A stretch of DNA of 64,000 nucleotides from Aliarcobacter vitoriensis (GTDB taxonomy: Bacteria > Campylobacterota > Campylobacteria > Campylobacterales > Arcobacteraceae). Positions 35,561-43,764 of this stretch are shown piece after piece. Within the stretch, counting starts at the first letter, position 1. Each line of letters opens with the position of its first letter. The notes beneath the pieces are model-generated. The model was not told the origin of the DNA. It saw only the letters and a list, made by a program, of their open reading frames with translations, and made no database searches. The position numbers were made by a program, and so were the translations under genes. The DNA is taken from positions 62,001 to 126,000 of the forward strand of contig NZ_PDKB01000007.1 in NCBI RefSeq assembly GCF_003316695.1. Reading direction: 5' to 3'.

Positions 35561-36858
35561 AATCTATGTTTAAGAATAATTAAAGTTACACCTATCAAAG
35601 TAGCAGCAAAAGATGCTAAGAAAATTCCTATTTTTATTGCAGAGATTATAACTTCATCTGTAAATGCTAAGTTTGCTATGAAAATTGACATTGTAAATCC
35701 AATTCCAGCTATAAATCCAACAGATAAAATCTCAAACCAAGAGATATTTGCAGGTTTTTTGATAAGTTTAAATTTTGTTGCAATATAAACAAAAGAAAAA
35801 ATTCCTAAAGGTTTTCCAATTAAAAGCCCCAAAGCAACTCCTAAAACAACCATCAAATGTTGTGTTACTGCTGTAAAATCCAATAAAACTCCTGCATTTG
35901 AAAAAGCAAATATTGGCATAACAAAGAATGCTGAAAAACCATGTAAGTTGTGTTCTAATCTTATAAGTGGATTTTGAACTTTATCATATCCATAAGCAAT
36001 TCCTTCTAAAGCATTTATTTGTCTATTATTCAAAATTGGATTTTCATCTTTATTTTTTTCAAACTCATCAAGACTAGATTTTGTTGTATCTATAAAATCT
36101 TTTTCGTCCATTTTAGAACTAATTGGAATAGCAAAAGCCAACAAAACTCCAGCAATAGTTGCATGAACTCCTGTTTCGTGGATAAACACCCATAAAAATG
36201 CACCTAAAATCAAATATGGTAAAAGTTTTTTAACATCAAAATAATTTAACAACCAAATTAAAGAATAAACTACTGAAACATGAATAAAATATTCTAAATG
36301 TAACTCGCTTGTATAAACTAAAGCAACAACCAAAATTGCTCCTAAATCATCAATTACAGCAAGAGCAACTAAAAAAAGTTTAACTAAAGGATTTACTCTT
36401 TTTCCTAAAAGCATCAAAATAGCTATAGCAAAAGCCGTATCAGTACCCATAGGAATCCCAAATCCTATCATATTATCTGGATTAAAATATATATAAACTA
36501 AAGCTGGGACTATCATACCACCCAATGATGCTACAAATGGAAATAACGCTTTTGTTGCTCCTGCTAATTCACCTATTAAAAACTCTCGTTTTATCTCTAA
36601 ACTAACCATTAAAAAGAATAGTGCCATCAAACCATCATTTATCCAAAGTCTTATTGGCATAGTTATAGTTTGACTTCCTAAAGCTAAACCAAAATCTTTA
36701 TCCCAAAAATCAAAATACATAGATCCTAAATTTGAATTTGCTATAAATATTGCAAAAACTGTAACAAATATCAGTAAAAGCCCACTTAAAGCCTCTTTTG
36801 ATATAAAAGTATCTATTACCCTACTTCTTTTTTGAATTTTACCACCTATTTCAATCAT
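35542..36858 (-). CDS. nhaA: Na+/H+ antiporter NhaA
   Basis: A 438-residue antiporter with about 12 helices: 'WINDGLMALFFLMVSLEIKREFLIGEL' (about 68-94), 'GIPMGTDTAFAIAILMLLG' (about 134-152) and the ion-binding 'VALAVIDDLGAILVVALVY' with the paired Asp (about 163-181). C-terminal 'SVGFIAGIGFTMSIFIANLAF' matches helices X-XI. A cytoplasmic insert of about 50 charged residues (about 248-300) between helices VIII and IX is longer than in E. coli NhaA (388 residues), as usual in Campylobacterota. It overlaps xseB by 8 bases. Confidence 0.95.
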   Translation of the reverse strand: MIEIGGKIQKRSRVIDTFISKEALSGLLLIFVTVFAIFIANSNLGSMYFDFWDKDFGLALGSQTITMPIRLWINDGLMALFFLMVSLEIKREFLIGELAGATKALFPFVASLGGMIVPALVYIYFNPDNMIGFGIPMGTDTAFAIAILMLLGKRVNPLVKLFLVALAVIDDLGAILVVALVYTSELHLEYFIHVSVVYSLIWLLNYFDVKKLLPYLILGAFLWVFIHETGVHATIAGVLLAFAIPISSKMDEKDFIDTTKSSLDEFEKNKDENPILNNRQINALEGIAYGYDKVQNPLIRLEHNLHGFSAFFVMPIFAFSNAGVLLDFTAVTQHLMVVLGVALGLLIGKPLGIFSFVYIATKFKLIKKPANISWFEILSVGFIAGIGFTMSIFIANLAFTDEVIISAIKIGIFLASFAATLIGVTLIILKHRLKYKSK

Positions 36859-37045
36859 CTTTATTCACCGTATTAAAGATTAATTTTGCCTCATCCAAAA
36901 GTTTTTGTGCATTTTCTAGCTGATTAAGCCCATCTTTATAAAGTTTTAATGAATCACTAAGCGTGATTTGTGGGTTTGAAAGTTTTTCTAAAATCTCTTT
37001 TGCTTGTAATATTTTATCTTCAAAATTTATATTTTTTTCTTCCAT
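36851..37045 (-). CDS. xseB: exodeoxyribonuclease VII small subunit
   Basis: A 64-residue helical protein with 'NFEDKILQAKEILEKLSNPQITLSDSLKLYKDGLNQLENAQKLLDEAKL', the XseB pattern (F-E..L..LE.IV..LE....L..SL..Y..G..L...C...L). XseB binds XseA to form exonuclease VII. It begins at the metX stop with no gap and overlaps nhaA by 8 bases; xseA is elsewhere. Confidence 0.88.
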   Translation of the reverse strand: MEEKNINFEDKILQAKEILEKLSNPQITLSDSLKLYKDGLNQLENAQKLLDEAKLIFNTVNKDD

Positions 37046-38152
37046 TTAATGCTCCTTTAAAATATCTCTTATATATTCTTCAAATTTATCGACTTCAACT
37101 AAAAAAGAGTCATGTCCACTAGAACTATCAACTAGCTTAAAAGTCACTTGCTCTTTTTTTCCTATTTTTATCATAATATCTCTTATCTCTTCCATCTCTT
37201 TTGCAAAAAACAACATATCATCACTAAATGCTATTAAGTGCAAATTTCCTTCTATTTTTAAAAAACTATCCTCTAATTTATCTTTATTTCTTCCCGCATC
37301 AAAAATATTTATTGTTTTACAAATGTATAAATACGATAATGGATCAAAAAATTTTGGAAAACTATACGAATTATATTCAAGATATTTTTCTATTTCAAAT
37401 CTTCCAAAAAGTTCATACAATCCATCTGTTTGAACATAATCTCTTCCAAATTTTTTATTAAAAAGTTCAGGGCTTAAATATGCTATAAGACCAGCCATTC
37501 TTCCAACTGCAAGACCAGGTAAACCTAAGGCTTGTAAATCATCTTGTTCATAATTTCCATTTTTAAACTTTGGGTCATGTCTTATAGCCTCAAGTGCAAT
37601 CTTATTTATAGCAATAACCCAAGGTCTTGTATATGCTGTTGTTGCCATTGCAATATAATGTTTTGCAAAGGTTGGTTGTTCTATTGCATAACAAAGTACT
37701 TGCATACCTCCCATACTTCCACCAATAACTGCAATTGCATTTTTTATACCTAACTTTTCATAAAGTTTCATTTGTGCTTTTACAATATCCGAAATTGTCA
37801 AAACAGGAAATTTTAATCTATACTCTTTTTTTGTAGCTGGGTCAATACTCATAGGACTTGTAGAGCCATAAGAACTTCCAATATTGTTTGAACAAATTAC
37901 AAAATATTTTCTTGTATCTATAACTTTTCCATCTCCAATAAACTTATCCCACCAACCAGCTTTTGGTTCATTCTCATAACGTCCTGCTGCATGATGGCTT
38001 CCAGAAAGTGCATGACAAATAATAATTACATTTGATTTATCTTCATTTAATGTTCCATAAGTCTCATAAATAATCTCAAATTTCTCTAAAAGTCGTCCAC
38101 TTTCAAGATATAATGGTTCATTAAATTTCTCTATTTTTGTCTCTATCTTCAA
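37046..38152 (-). CDS. metX: homoserine O-acetyltransferase
   Basis: A 368-residue alpha/beta-hydrolase-fold acyltransferase, the first committed step of methionine synthesis by the acetyl route. Motifs: 'IICHALSGSHHAAG' (about 44-57), 'GWWDKFIGDGKVIDT' (about 66-80), the nucleophile elbow 'VIGGSMGGMQVLCYA' (Ser near 145), the acid in 'IAFSDDMLFFAKEME' and the His in 'VDSSSGHDSFLVEVDKFE' (about 343-360). Length is normal. First gene of the metX-xseB-nhaA group. Confidence 0.95.
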   Translation of the reverse strand: MKIETKIEKFNEPLYLESGRLLEKFEIIYETYGTLNEDKSNVIIICHALSGSHHAAGRYENEPKAGWWDKFIGDGKVIDTRKYFVICSNNIGSSYGSTSPMSIDPATKKEYRLKFPVLTISDIVKAQMKLYEKLGIKNAIAVIGGSMGGMQVLCYAIEQPTFAKHYIAMATTAYTRPWVIAINKIALEAIRHDPKFKNGNYEQDDLQALGLPGLAVGRMAGLIAYLSPELFNKKFGRDYVQTDGLYELFGRFEIEKYLEYNSYSFPKFFDPLSYLYICKTINIFDAGRNKDKLEDSFLKIEGNLHLIAFSDDMLFFAKEMEEIRDIMIKIGKKEQVTFKLVDSSSGHDSFLVEVDKFEEYIRDILKEH

Positions 38153-38318
38153 ATTTTATTCCAAATTTATTAGTTTTTTTAGTTTAGAGTTTATCAAAAC
38201 TAATATAAAAAAGCCTTTTAGTAACAAAAAGTATATAAATTAATAAATATTTAAGAGAAATATCTATAAATATAAGTTAATTTTTATAAAATTATCATAA
38301 ATTAAGGAAAGGCTATAT

Positions 38319-38579
38319 ATGAGTAAAATAAAAGAACTTGAAAATATTTTAAAAGATGATGTACTAATTGAAGTAAATGATGAGATAAAAGCAATAGAAA
38401 ATATGCTACAAAAGAAACAGGATAAAGATTTAGAAATAGAACTTGAATATTATAAAGATATAAAAAAATTCTATGATGAAGCTTTAAATCAAATATCTAG
38501 AAATGAGTTAAGTGAGGAAGAAGCAAATAATATCTTACTAGATTTAGAAGATATGAGAGCTGATGAGGATGAAATATAA
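38319..38579 (+). CDS. small acidic coiled-coil protein
   Basis: An 86-residue, highly charged, almost entirely helical protein (Glu/Lys/Asp-rich heptad-like 'LEIELEYYKDIKKFYDEALNQI'), with no signal or membrane segment. It has an AAGGAAAGG ribosome binding site. Its stop codon overlaps the ATG of the YeeE/YedE-like gene (TAATG), so the two are translationally coupled and may work together, for example as a cytoplasmic accessory of the transporter. I do not recognise the family. Confidence 0.75.
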   Translation: MSKIKELENILKDDVLIEVNDEIKAIENMLQKKQDKDLEIELEYYKDIKKFYDEALNQISRNELSEEEANNILLDLEDMRADEDEI

Positions 38580-39673
38580 TGTTTGAAGATTTTGAAACTT
38601 ATGAAATTGTCAATATTTTAGGTCTAATTTTAGGACTTTTATTTGGTGCAATTGCACAAAAAAATCAATTTTGTTTTAGCGGTTCTATAAAAGATTATAT
38701 TTTAGTAAAATCAACAAAAAGAGCTGCTTCAGTTCTAATGGCAATGATTGTTGCAATTATATCTACAACTATTGTAGTAAATATTTTTGATATTGATGTT
38801 ACACAAAGTGCTTATTTCAAATCAAATATCAACTATTTTGCTATTATTTTGGGTGGATTACTTTTTGGTAGTGGAATGATGATTGCTGATGGTTGTAGTA
38901 GTAGAAGCATTGTAAAATTTGGACAAGGTGATTCAAATGCAATAATTACTCTTTTGTTTATAGCAATTTTTGCTTATGCTACAACAAAAGGACTTTTATA
39001 TGGTATTTTCAATCCATTTATAAATAATGAATTTTTAATAGAAATTTCAAAAAATATAGAAAATTTTCAAGTAAATATTTTTGCTGTTTTAGCTGTTTTG
39101 ATATTTATTTTAGCAATATTAATAAAAAAAGTAAAAAGAGTTTTTTCATTATATGATGGAGTATTAATAGGGTTATTAGTAAGTTTTGCTTGGTTCATAA
39201 CTGGTTATATAGGAAGTGAAAGTTTTGAAAGAACAATAGAACTTACTAGTATTAGCTTTGTATATCCTAGTGCAAAAACCTTAGAATTATTTACATATTA
39301 TGAAGTAAATGAACTGTCTTTTGGTGTTTGCATAGTTATTGGGGCATTGATAGGAACTTATGTTTCATCTTTTTTTAATAAAAAATATAGCTTTGGTTGT
39401 ACAGCAAATAAAAATTTAAATAAAGTAAAATATAATATGATTGGTGGAAGTCTAATGGGAATTGGTGGAATAATGGCAATTGGTTGTACGGTAGGACAAG
39501 GACTTAGTGGTCTATCAACTTTAGCATTTAGTTCATTTTTAGCAATTATTTCTATATTTATTTCAGGATATTTTACAGGGAAAATATTACATAAATACGA
39601 TAAGCTTCCAATGTGTTTTATATTTGAATGGAATGATAAAGAAAAAGAAAAACCTATAAATTATGATATATAA
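38579..39673 (+). CDS. YeeE/YedE-family transporter
   Basis: A 364-residue polytopic protein with two YeeE/YedE (DUF395) halves: 'GLLFGAIAQKNQFCFSGSIKDY' (about 18-39), 'GSGMMIADGCSSRSIVKFGQGD' (about 99-120), then 'SFGCTANKNLNK' (about 272-283) and 'GIGGIMAIGCTVGQGLSGLSTLA' (about 296-318). The conserved Cys residues in each motif line the pore in the thiosulfate/sulfur-compound transporter of this family. Nearby sulfur genes are absent, so thiosulfate uptake versus another sulfur species cannot be decided. Confidence 0.9.
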   Translation: MFEDFETYEIVNILGLILGLLFGAIAQKNQFCFSGSIKDYILVKSTKRAASVLMAMIVAIISTTIVVNIFDIDVTQSAYFKSNINYFAIILGGLLFGSGMMIADGCSSRSIVKFGQGDSNAIITLLFIAIFAYATTKGLLYGIFNPFINNEFLIEISKNIENFQVNIFAVLAVLIFILAILIKKVKRVFSLYDGVLIGLLVSFAWFITGYIGSESFERTIELTSISFVYPSAKTLELFTYYEVNELSFGVCIVIGALIGTYVSSFFNKKYSFGCTANKNLNKVKYNMIGGSLMGIGGIMAIGCTVGQGLSGLSTLAFSSFLAIISIFISGYFTGKILHKYDKLPMCFIFEWNDKEKEKPINYDI

Positions 39674-39695
39674 CTAAGGATTTAACTCCTTAGTT
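39672..39695. terminator. hairpin between convergent genes
   Basis: Perfect 9-bp inverted repeat AACTAAGGA/TCCTTAGTT (39672-39680, 39687-39695; loop of 6) covering the ends of the YeeE-like gene and ftsZ. No strong U-run follows, so termination may be partial. Confidence 0.55.
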
Positions 39696-40838
39696 AAGAG
39701 AATATTCTACAGTATAACCTCTCATAAGAGGTGGAGTATCAAGAGTGCTTTCTGTTGATTCAACTTTAGCTGTTTCTAACTCTTCTTCGCCATCTTCTAT
39801 ATCTTCATCTTTGTTTTCATTTTTTGATTCAAATCCAGTTGCTATAATAGTAATTTTAACTTCATCTCTATCAAAAGTTGTATCTGTTGTAGTTCCAAAG
39901 ATAATTTGTGCATTTATATCAACTCTATTATTAATTCTTGTCATAATATCTTCAATAGCAAATAAAGATATTTCAGGATTTATAGTAAAGTGTATTAAGA
40001 TACCTTTTGCTCCATCTAAAGGAACTTTTTCAAGTAATGGAGAATTTATAGCATTTTCCAATGCTCTTATAGTTGCATCTTCTCCTTTTGCTTTACCAAT
40101 TCCCATTAAAGCAATACCTCTATGCTTCATAATAGTTTTAACATCAGCAAAGTCGGCATTTATATCTGCTCCACTTCCTGGATTTAAAATAACCTGACTC
40201 ATTCCATTTACAGCTTGATATAAAATATTATCAACTATTTTAAAAGCATTTCTTATACCAAAAGTTTCATCAACTGCTTCTTTTAGCTTATCATTTGCTA
40301 TAACTATCAAAGAATCACTAACTTTTTTTAGTTCTTCAAGCCCTAAGTTTGCTAAACCAGCTCTCATTCGACCTTCAAAACTAAAAGGTTTTGTAACAAC
40401 TGATACAGTTAAAGCTCCAACTTCTCTAGCAGCTTTTGCTATTATTGGAGCAGCACCCGTTCCAGTTCCTCCTCCAAGACCAGCAGCAACAAAAACAATA
40501 TCTGCACCTTTTAAAGTCTCTTTTATCTCTTCATAACTTTCTAATGCTGAATTTCTACCAACTTCAGGATCCATTCCAGCACCAAAACCATTATTTATAC
40601 TATGACCTAATTCTATCTTTTTAGGAGCTTTTGAAACATGAAGTACTTTTAAATCTGTATTTGCAACAATCAAATCAATCATATGAGTACCTTCATCAAT
40701 CATATGATTAATCATATTACAACCACCTCCACCAACTCCAATAACTGCAATTTTTGGAAGGTTATTTGACAATGCTTTTGTAGGCATCTTTTCTGTTACA
40801 GTGATATCATCTATTCTAAATAAATTGTTATTTTCCAT
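39690..40838 (-). CDS. ftsZ: cell division protein FtsZ
   Basis: A 382-residue tubulin-like GTPase: 'KIAVIGVGGGGCNMINHMI' (about 29-47), the signature loop 'GLGGGTGTGAAPIIAKAARE' (about 119-138), 'TKPFSFEGRMR' and the T7-loop 'NADFADVKTIM' (about 223-233). The start at 40838 is chosen because a GGAG lies about 9 bases upstream and its ATG overlaps the ftsA stop (TAATG); a GTG three codons upstream is also in frame. The tail is acidic and ends 'DTPPLMRGYTVEYSLN', a variant of the FtsA/ZipA-binding peptide (usually D-x-P-x-F-L-R). Confidence 0.97.
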   Translation of the reverse strand: MENNNLFRIDDITVTEKMPTKALSNNLPKIAVIGVGGGGCNMINHMIDEGTHMIDLIVANTDLKVLHVSKAPKKIELGHSINNGFGAGMDPEVGRNSALESYEEIKETLKGADIVFVAAGLGGGTGTGAAPIIAKAAREVGALTVSVVTKPFSFEGRMRAGLANLGLEELKKVSDSLIVIANDKLKEAVDETFGIRNAFKIVDNILYQAVNGMSQVILNPGSGADINADFADVKTIMKHRGIALMGIGKAKGEDATIRALENAINSPLLEKVPLDGAKGILIHFTINPEISLFAIEDIMTRINNRVDINAQIIFGTTTDTTFDRDEVKITIIATGFESKNENKDEDIEDGEEELETAKVESTESTLDTPPLMRGYTVEYSLN

Positions 40839-42232
40839 TAAAACCACTCCGATAATTTATTCCAAACACTAGATATACCTTTTTTCTTATTTTTTTCCAA
40901 AGGCTCTAAAATTGTTGTTTCGTTACTTCTTATTCTCATATCAGGAGAATGATTTCCTTGATTAGATTGGTTGTTTATAGTAGAAATTGATATTTTTTCT
41001 ATAGTTTTACCTTTTCTAATAGGACGAATAAGCTTTTTACTTGAATCTAATTGATAACCTCTGTTTATTCCTAAAGCAAACATAATAAGTCCAACAACAG
41101 TTGATTGACTTGGTTCATCGAAACTAATTCTAAAAGAATTTGGAAGATTTTTAGGAGTTGCAACAGATACTGGAATTCCTTCAAAAATCTTTTTAGTAAG
41201 ATCTTTTATTCCACCAAGTTCACTCATTCCTCCAGTTAATACTATTCCAGAACCAATATTATCTAGTAAAGCATTCTTTTTTAACTGATTTTTTACTAAA
41301 ACTATTATCTCTTCAACTCTTGCATGAATTATAGTTTGAATATAATCAAGTGCAACTTCAGAAAAATTTTCTTCATCATCAATTCTAGGAATTGTAACTT
41401 TAGATGGTCCTAAATCTCCATTACCAGAATAATCTTTTACCAAAGACCCATAATCAATTTTTATCTTTTCAGCAGAAGTTATAGGAGTGTGTAACATAAC
41501 AGATAAGTCATTTGTAATATTTTTTGAACCAACAGGAATAAAACCATTATAAATAATAGAATTCCCTTTAAAATATACAAATTCTGTTGTTGTAGCACCA
41601 ATATTTATAACAACTGCACCTATTTTCTTTTGTTGGTCATCTAAAACAGCCAAAGATGAAGCATAAGAGTCTAAAACAAATCTTACATCATCTATTCCAA
41701 AAACTTTTAAAGCTGATTTTATATTTATAAGTGCATTTCTTTTTGCAGTTACTATATAAACTGCAACTTCCAATCTACTTCCATTCATAGAAATTGGATT
41801 ATCAACCTCTTCTTCATCAACCCTAAAAAACAATGGAATTACATGTACAACTTCGTATTCAGGAAGAATTATAGAGTTTGATAATGCCATTTGCATAGCT
41901 TGATTAATATCTGATTCTGTTACAAGTCCATTTGGAATATTAACTGCTCCACTTCCTTTTATACCTTTTGTATAGTTACCCGAAATTGATACAACAGTTG
42001 TTCCTATTGCTTCTGTTACACTCTCTTTTGCTTTTAAAATAGCATCTTTAATAGTTCTTGAAGCATCTTCAATATTTGTTATTAAACCTTTATTCACTCC
42101 TGTACTTTCTTGAGTACCAAAACCCAAGATATCAACACTATTATCTAAATCATATTTCGGTTTAGAAATAACTGCTGTTGTAGCACTAGAACCAATATTT
42201 ATTGTTAAAAATATATCATTTATATTATTCAA
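40838..42232 (-). CDS. ftsA: cell division protein FtsA
   Basis: A 464-residue actin-like protein that anchors FtsZ to the membrane: 'DIFLTINIGSSATTAVISKP' (about 5-24, phosphate 1), 'IGAVVINIGATTTEFVYFKGN' (about 206-226, phosphate 2), 'ITSAEKIKIDYGSL' and 'GSGIVLTGGMSELGGIKDLTKKIF' (about 328-351, adenosine region). The C-terminus 'SSVWNKLSEWF' is a short amphipathic helix for membrane attachment. It is longer than E. coli FtsA (420). Overlaps ftsZ and starts 3 bases after the PpiD-like gene ends. Confidence 0.96.
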   Translation of the reverse strand: MNNINDIFLTINIGSSATTAVISKPKYDLDNSVDILGFGTQESTGVNKGLITNIEDASRTIKDAILKAKESVTEAIGTTVVSISGNYTKGIKGSGAVNIPNGLVTESDINQAMQMALSNSIILPEYEVVHVIPLFFRVDEEEVDNPISMNGSRLEVAVYIVTAKRNALINIKSALKVFGIDDVRFVLDSYASSLAVLDDQQKKIGAVVINIGATTTEFVYFKGNSIIYNGFIPVGSKNITNDLSVMLHTPITSAEKIKIDYGSLVKDYSGNGDLGPSKVTIPRIDDEENFSEVALDYIQTIIHARVEEIIVLVKNQLKKNALLDNIGSGIVLTGGMSELGGIKDLTKKIFEGIPVSVATPKNLPNSFRISFDEPSQSTVVGLIMFALGINRGYQLDSSKKLIRPIRKGKTIEKISISTINNQSNQGNHSPDMRIRSNETTILEPLEKNKKKGISSVWNKLSEWF

Positions 42233-42235
42233 TTG

Positions 42236-43702
42236 CTACTCCTTTGTAGTTTCTATAGATGTTTTTATCTTAAAGCTATTTTCAAGTTTTTTAAGAAGAT
42301 TTGACATTAAATCACCTTCTTGAATTTGTCTTATTTCATCTTTTATAAAATTATCTTTTGATTTATCATAATCTACCATTTTTGAGCTATTTACTCTATA
42401 TAAAATAGCTTTTGAACCAACTCTAATAACAGACTCTTTTTGTGCACTAGCAAATAATTGATTTAAAAACTCAATAGACTCTTTTTCGTTTAATCCTTGA
42501 ATTTTAGAAGCACTAGAACGGTTAATTCCAGATACATCAGTACCTTTAAAATCTTTTAATTGGTTTTGTGCAGTTTCATCAAGTTTTTTAGATTTTAAAT
42601 CTTTTGTTAAATCAATTAATAATTTGTCTTTTGCATCTTCATAAGATAAAACAGAAGATGGATTAATTTTTGCTAATTTTACTATATAAAATTTATCATT
42701 TTCAAAAAATGGTTTTATAATTTCTGTATTTTTTGCTTCTTTAATTCTTTCTATATTTTCAGCTATAAAAGGTAATTTACTATCTTCAACAGTTATTTTT
42801 TTATCAAAATTATCTTCACCTTTTTTAAGATTTAAGTATAAAGTCAAAGCTTCTCTTTTTGTAAAGTTCTCATCTAAATCTTTAATTACTTGTGCTTTAG
42901 CTTCTTCAAAAGATTTCAATTTTCCATCTTCAAATTTATAATCACTCTTAAACTTTTCATAATGAGTTTGTATCTCTTCTTCAGTAGAATTTGCTGATTT
43001 TAAAGCCAACTCTTTTATCTCTAAATCATAAGATATTTCGCTTTTATAAAAGTTTTTATTCTCTTCATAAAACTTTTTTGTATCATCTTCATTTGCAATT
43101 ACTTGCATATCATCTAAATTTAAAATTTTATAAGTTATATCATCTTCAATAAATAATAACTTACTAATATTTTCAACTTCATTAGCTGTTGGCTCGATAT
43201 TAAATAGTGCTTGAATCTTTTGAAATAGAATAGAACTTTTTAAACTCTCTTCGAAATCTTTTGGATTCATTCTATTTTGGTTTAAAAGTTTTATATATTT
43301 ATCTTTATCAAATCTTCCATCTGTTTTAAACTCTTCATAGTTTATTAGTTCTCTTGCTATCTCTTCTTGAGTCACAATCAAACCTAAATCGCTTCCATAA
43401 GCAATAATCAAGTTTTTTTGTAAAAGTTGAGAAAATGCAACATCACTTAATCTTAATTGTTCTGCCAACTCTTTATTAAATGAATTTCCAAAAAGTTGTG
43501 CATATTGAGAATATAGTTTTGAATACTCTTGATTATATTCATCTATTGTAACCTCTTTATCTCCTACAACTGCAACTACTCCACCTTTTGAACCATAATC
43601 ATAAGAGCCCCAACCAACAAATCCAGCTCCAACAAATGCTATCGTACTAATCCAAATAGTAATAACTAACCACTTTTTATGCCTTTGCATCCAAGTTATC
43701 AT
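42236..43702 (-). CDS. PpiD/SurA-like periplasmic foldase
   Basis: A 488-residue protein with a short cytoplasmic N-terminus, one anchor helix 'WLVITIWISTIAFVGAGFVGWGS' (about 10-32), then 'VVAVVGDKEVTIDEYNQEYSKLY' (about 38-60), the SurA_N/PpiD start, and a long helical chaperone region. A parvulin-type PPIase core is degenerate: the middle has 'SYDLEIKELALKSANSTEEEIQTHYEKFKSDYKFEDGKLKSFEEAKAQVI' spacing but few catalytic landmarks. It probably helps outer-membrane protein folding. It forms an operon with ftsA-ftsZ. Confidence 0.85.
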   Translation of the reverse strand: MITWMQRHKKWLVITIWISTIAFVGAGFVGWGSYDYGSKGGVVAVVGDKEVTIDEYNQEYSKLYSQYAQLFGNSFNKELAEQLRLSDVAFSQLLQKNLIIAYGSDLGLIVTQEEIARELINYEEFKTDGRFDKDKYIKLLNQNRMNPKDFEESLKSSILFQKIQALFNIEPTANEVENISKLLFIEDDITYKILNLDDMQVIANEDDTKKFYEENKNFYKSEISYDLEIKELALKSANSTEEEIQTHYEKFKSDYKFEDGKLKSFEEAKAQVIKDLDENFTKREALTLYLNLKKGEDNFDKKITVEDSKLPFIAENIERIKEAKNTEIIKPFFENDKFYIVKLAKINPSSVLSYEDAKDKLLIDLTKDLKSKKLDETAQNQLKDFKGTDVSGINRSSASKIQGLNEKESIEFLNQLFASAQKESVIRVGSKAILYRVNSSKMVDYDKSKDNFIKDEIRQIQEGDLMSNLLKKLENSFKIKTSIETTKE

Positions 43703-43764
43703 AAAATTAAATCCTCTAAATTTTTTTTAGATTAGATGATACAAAAAAGTTGCTTTTATGTTAT

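Noticed and set aside
39745-40197. 150-codon plus-strand frame antisense to ftsZ
   Set aside because: A shadow frame of ftsZ with Ser/Ile/Val-rich composition typical of the reverse reading of this gene.
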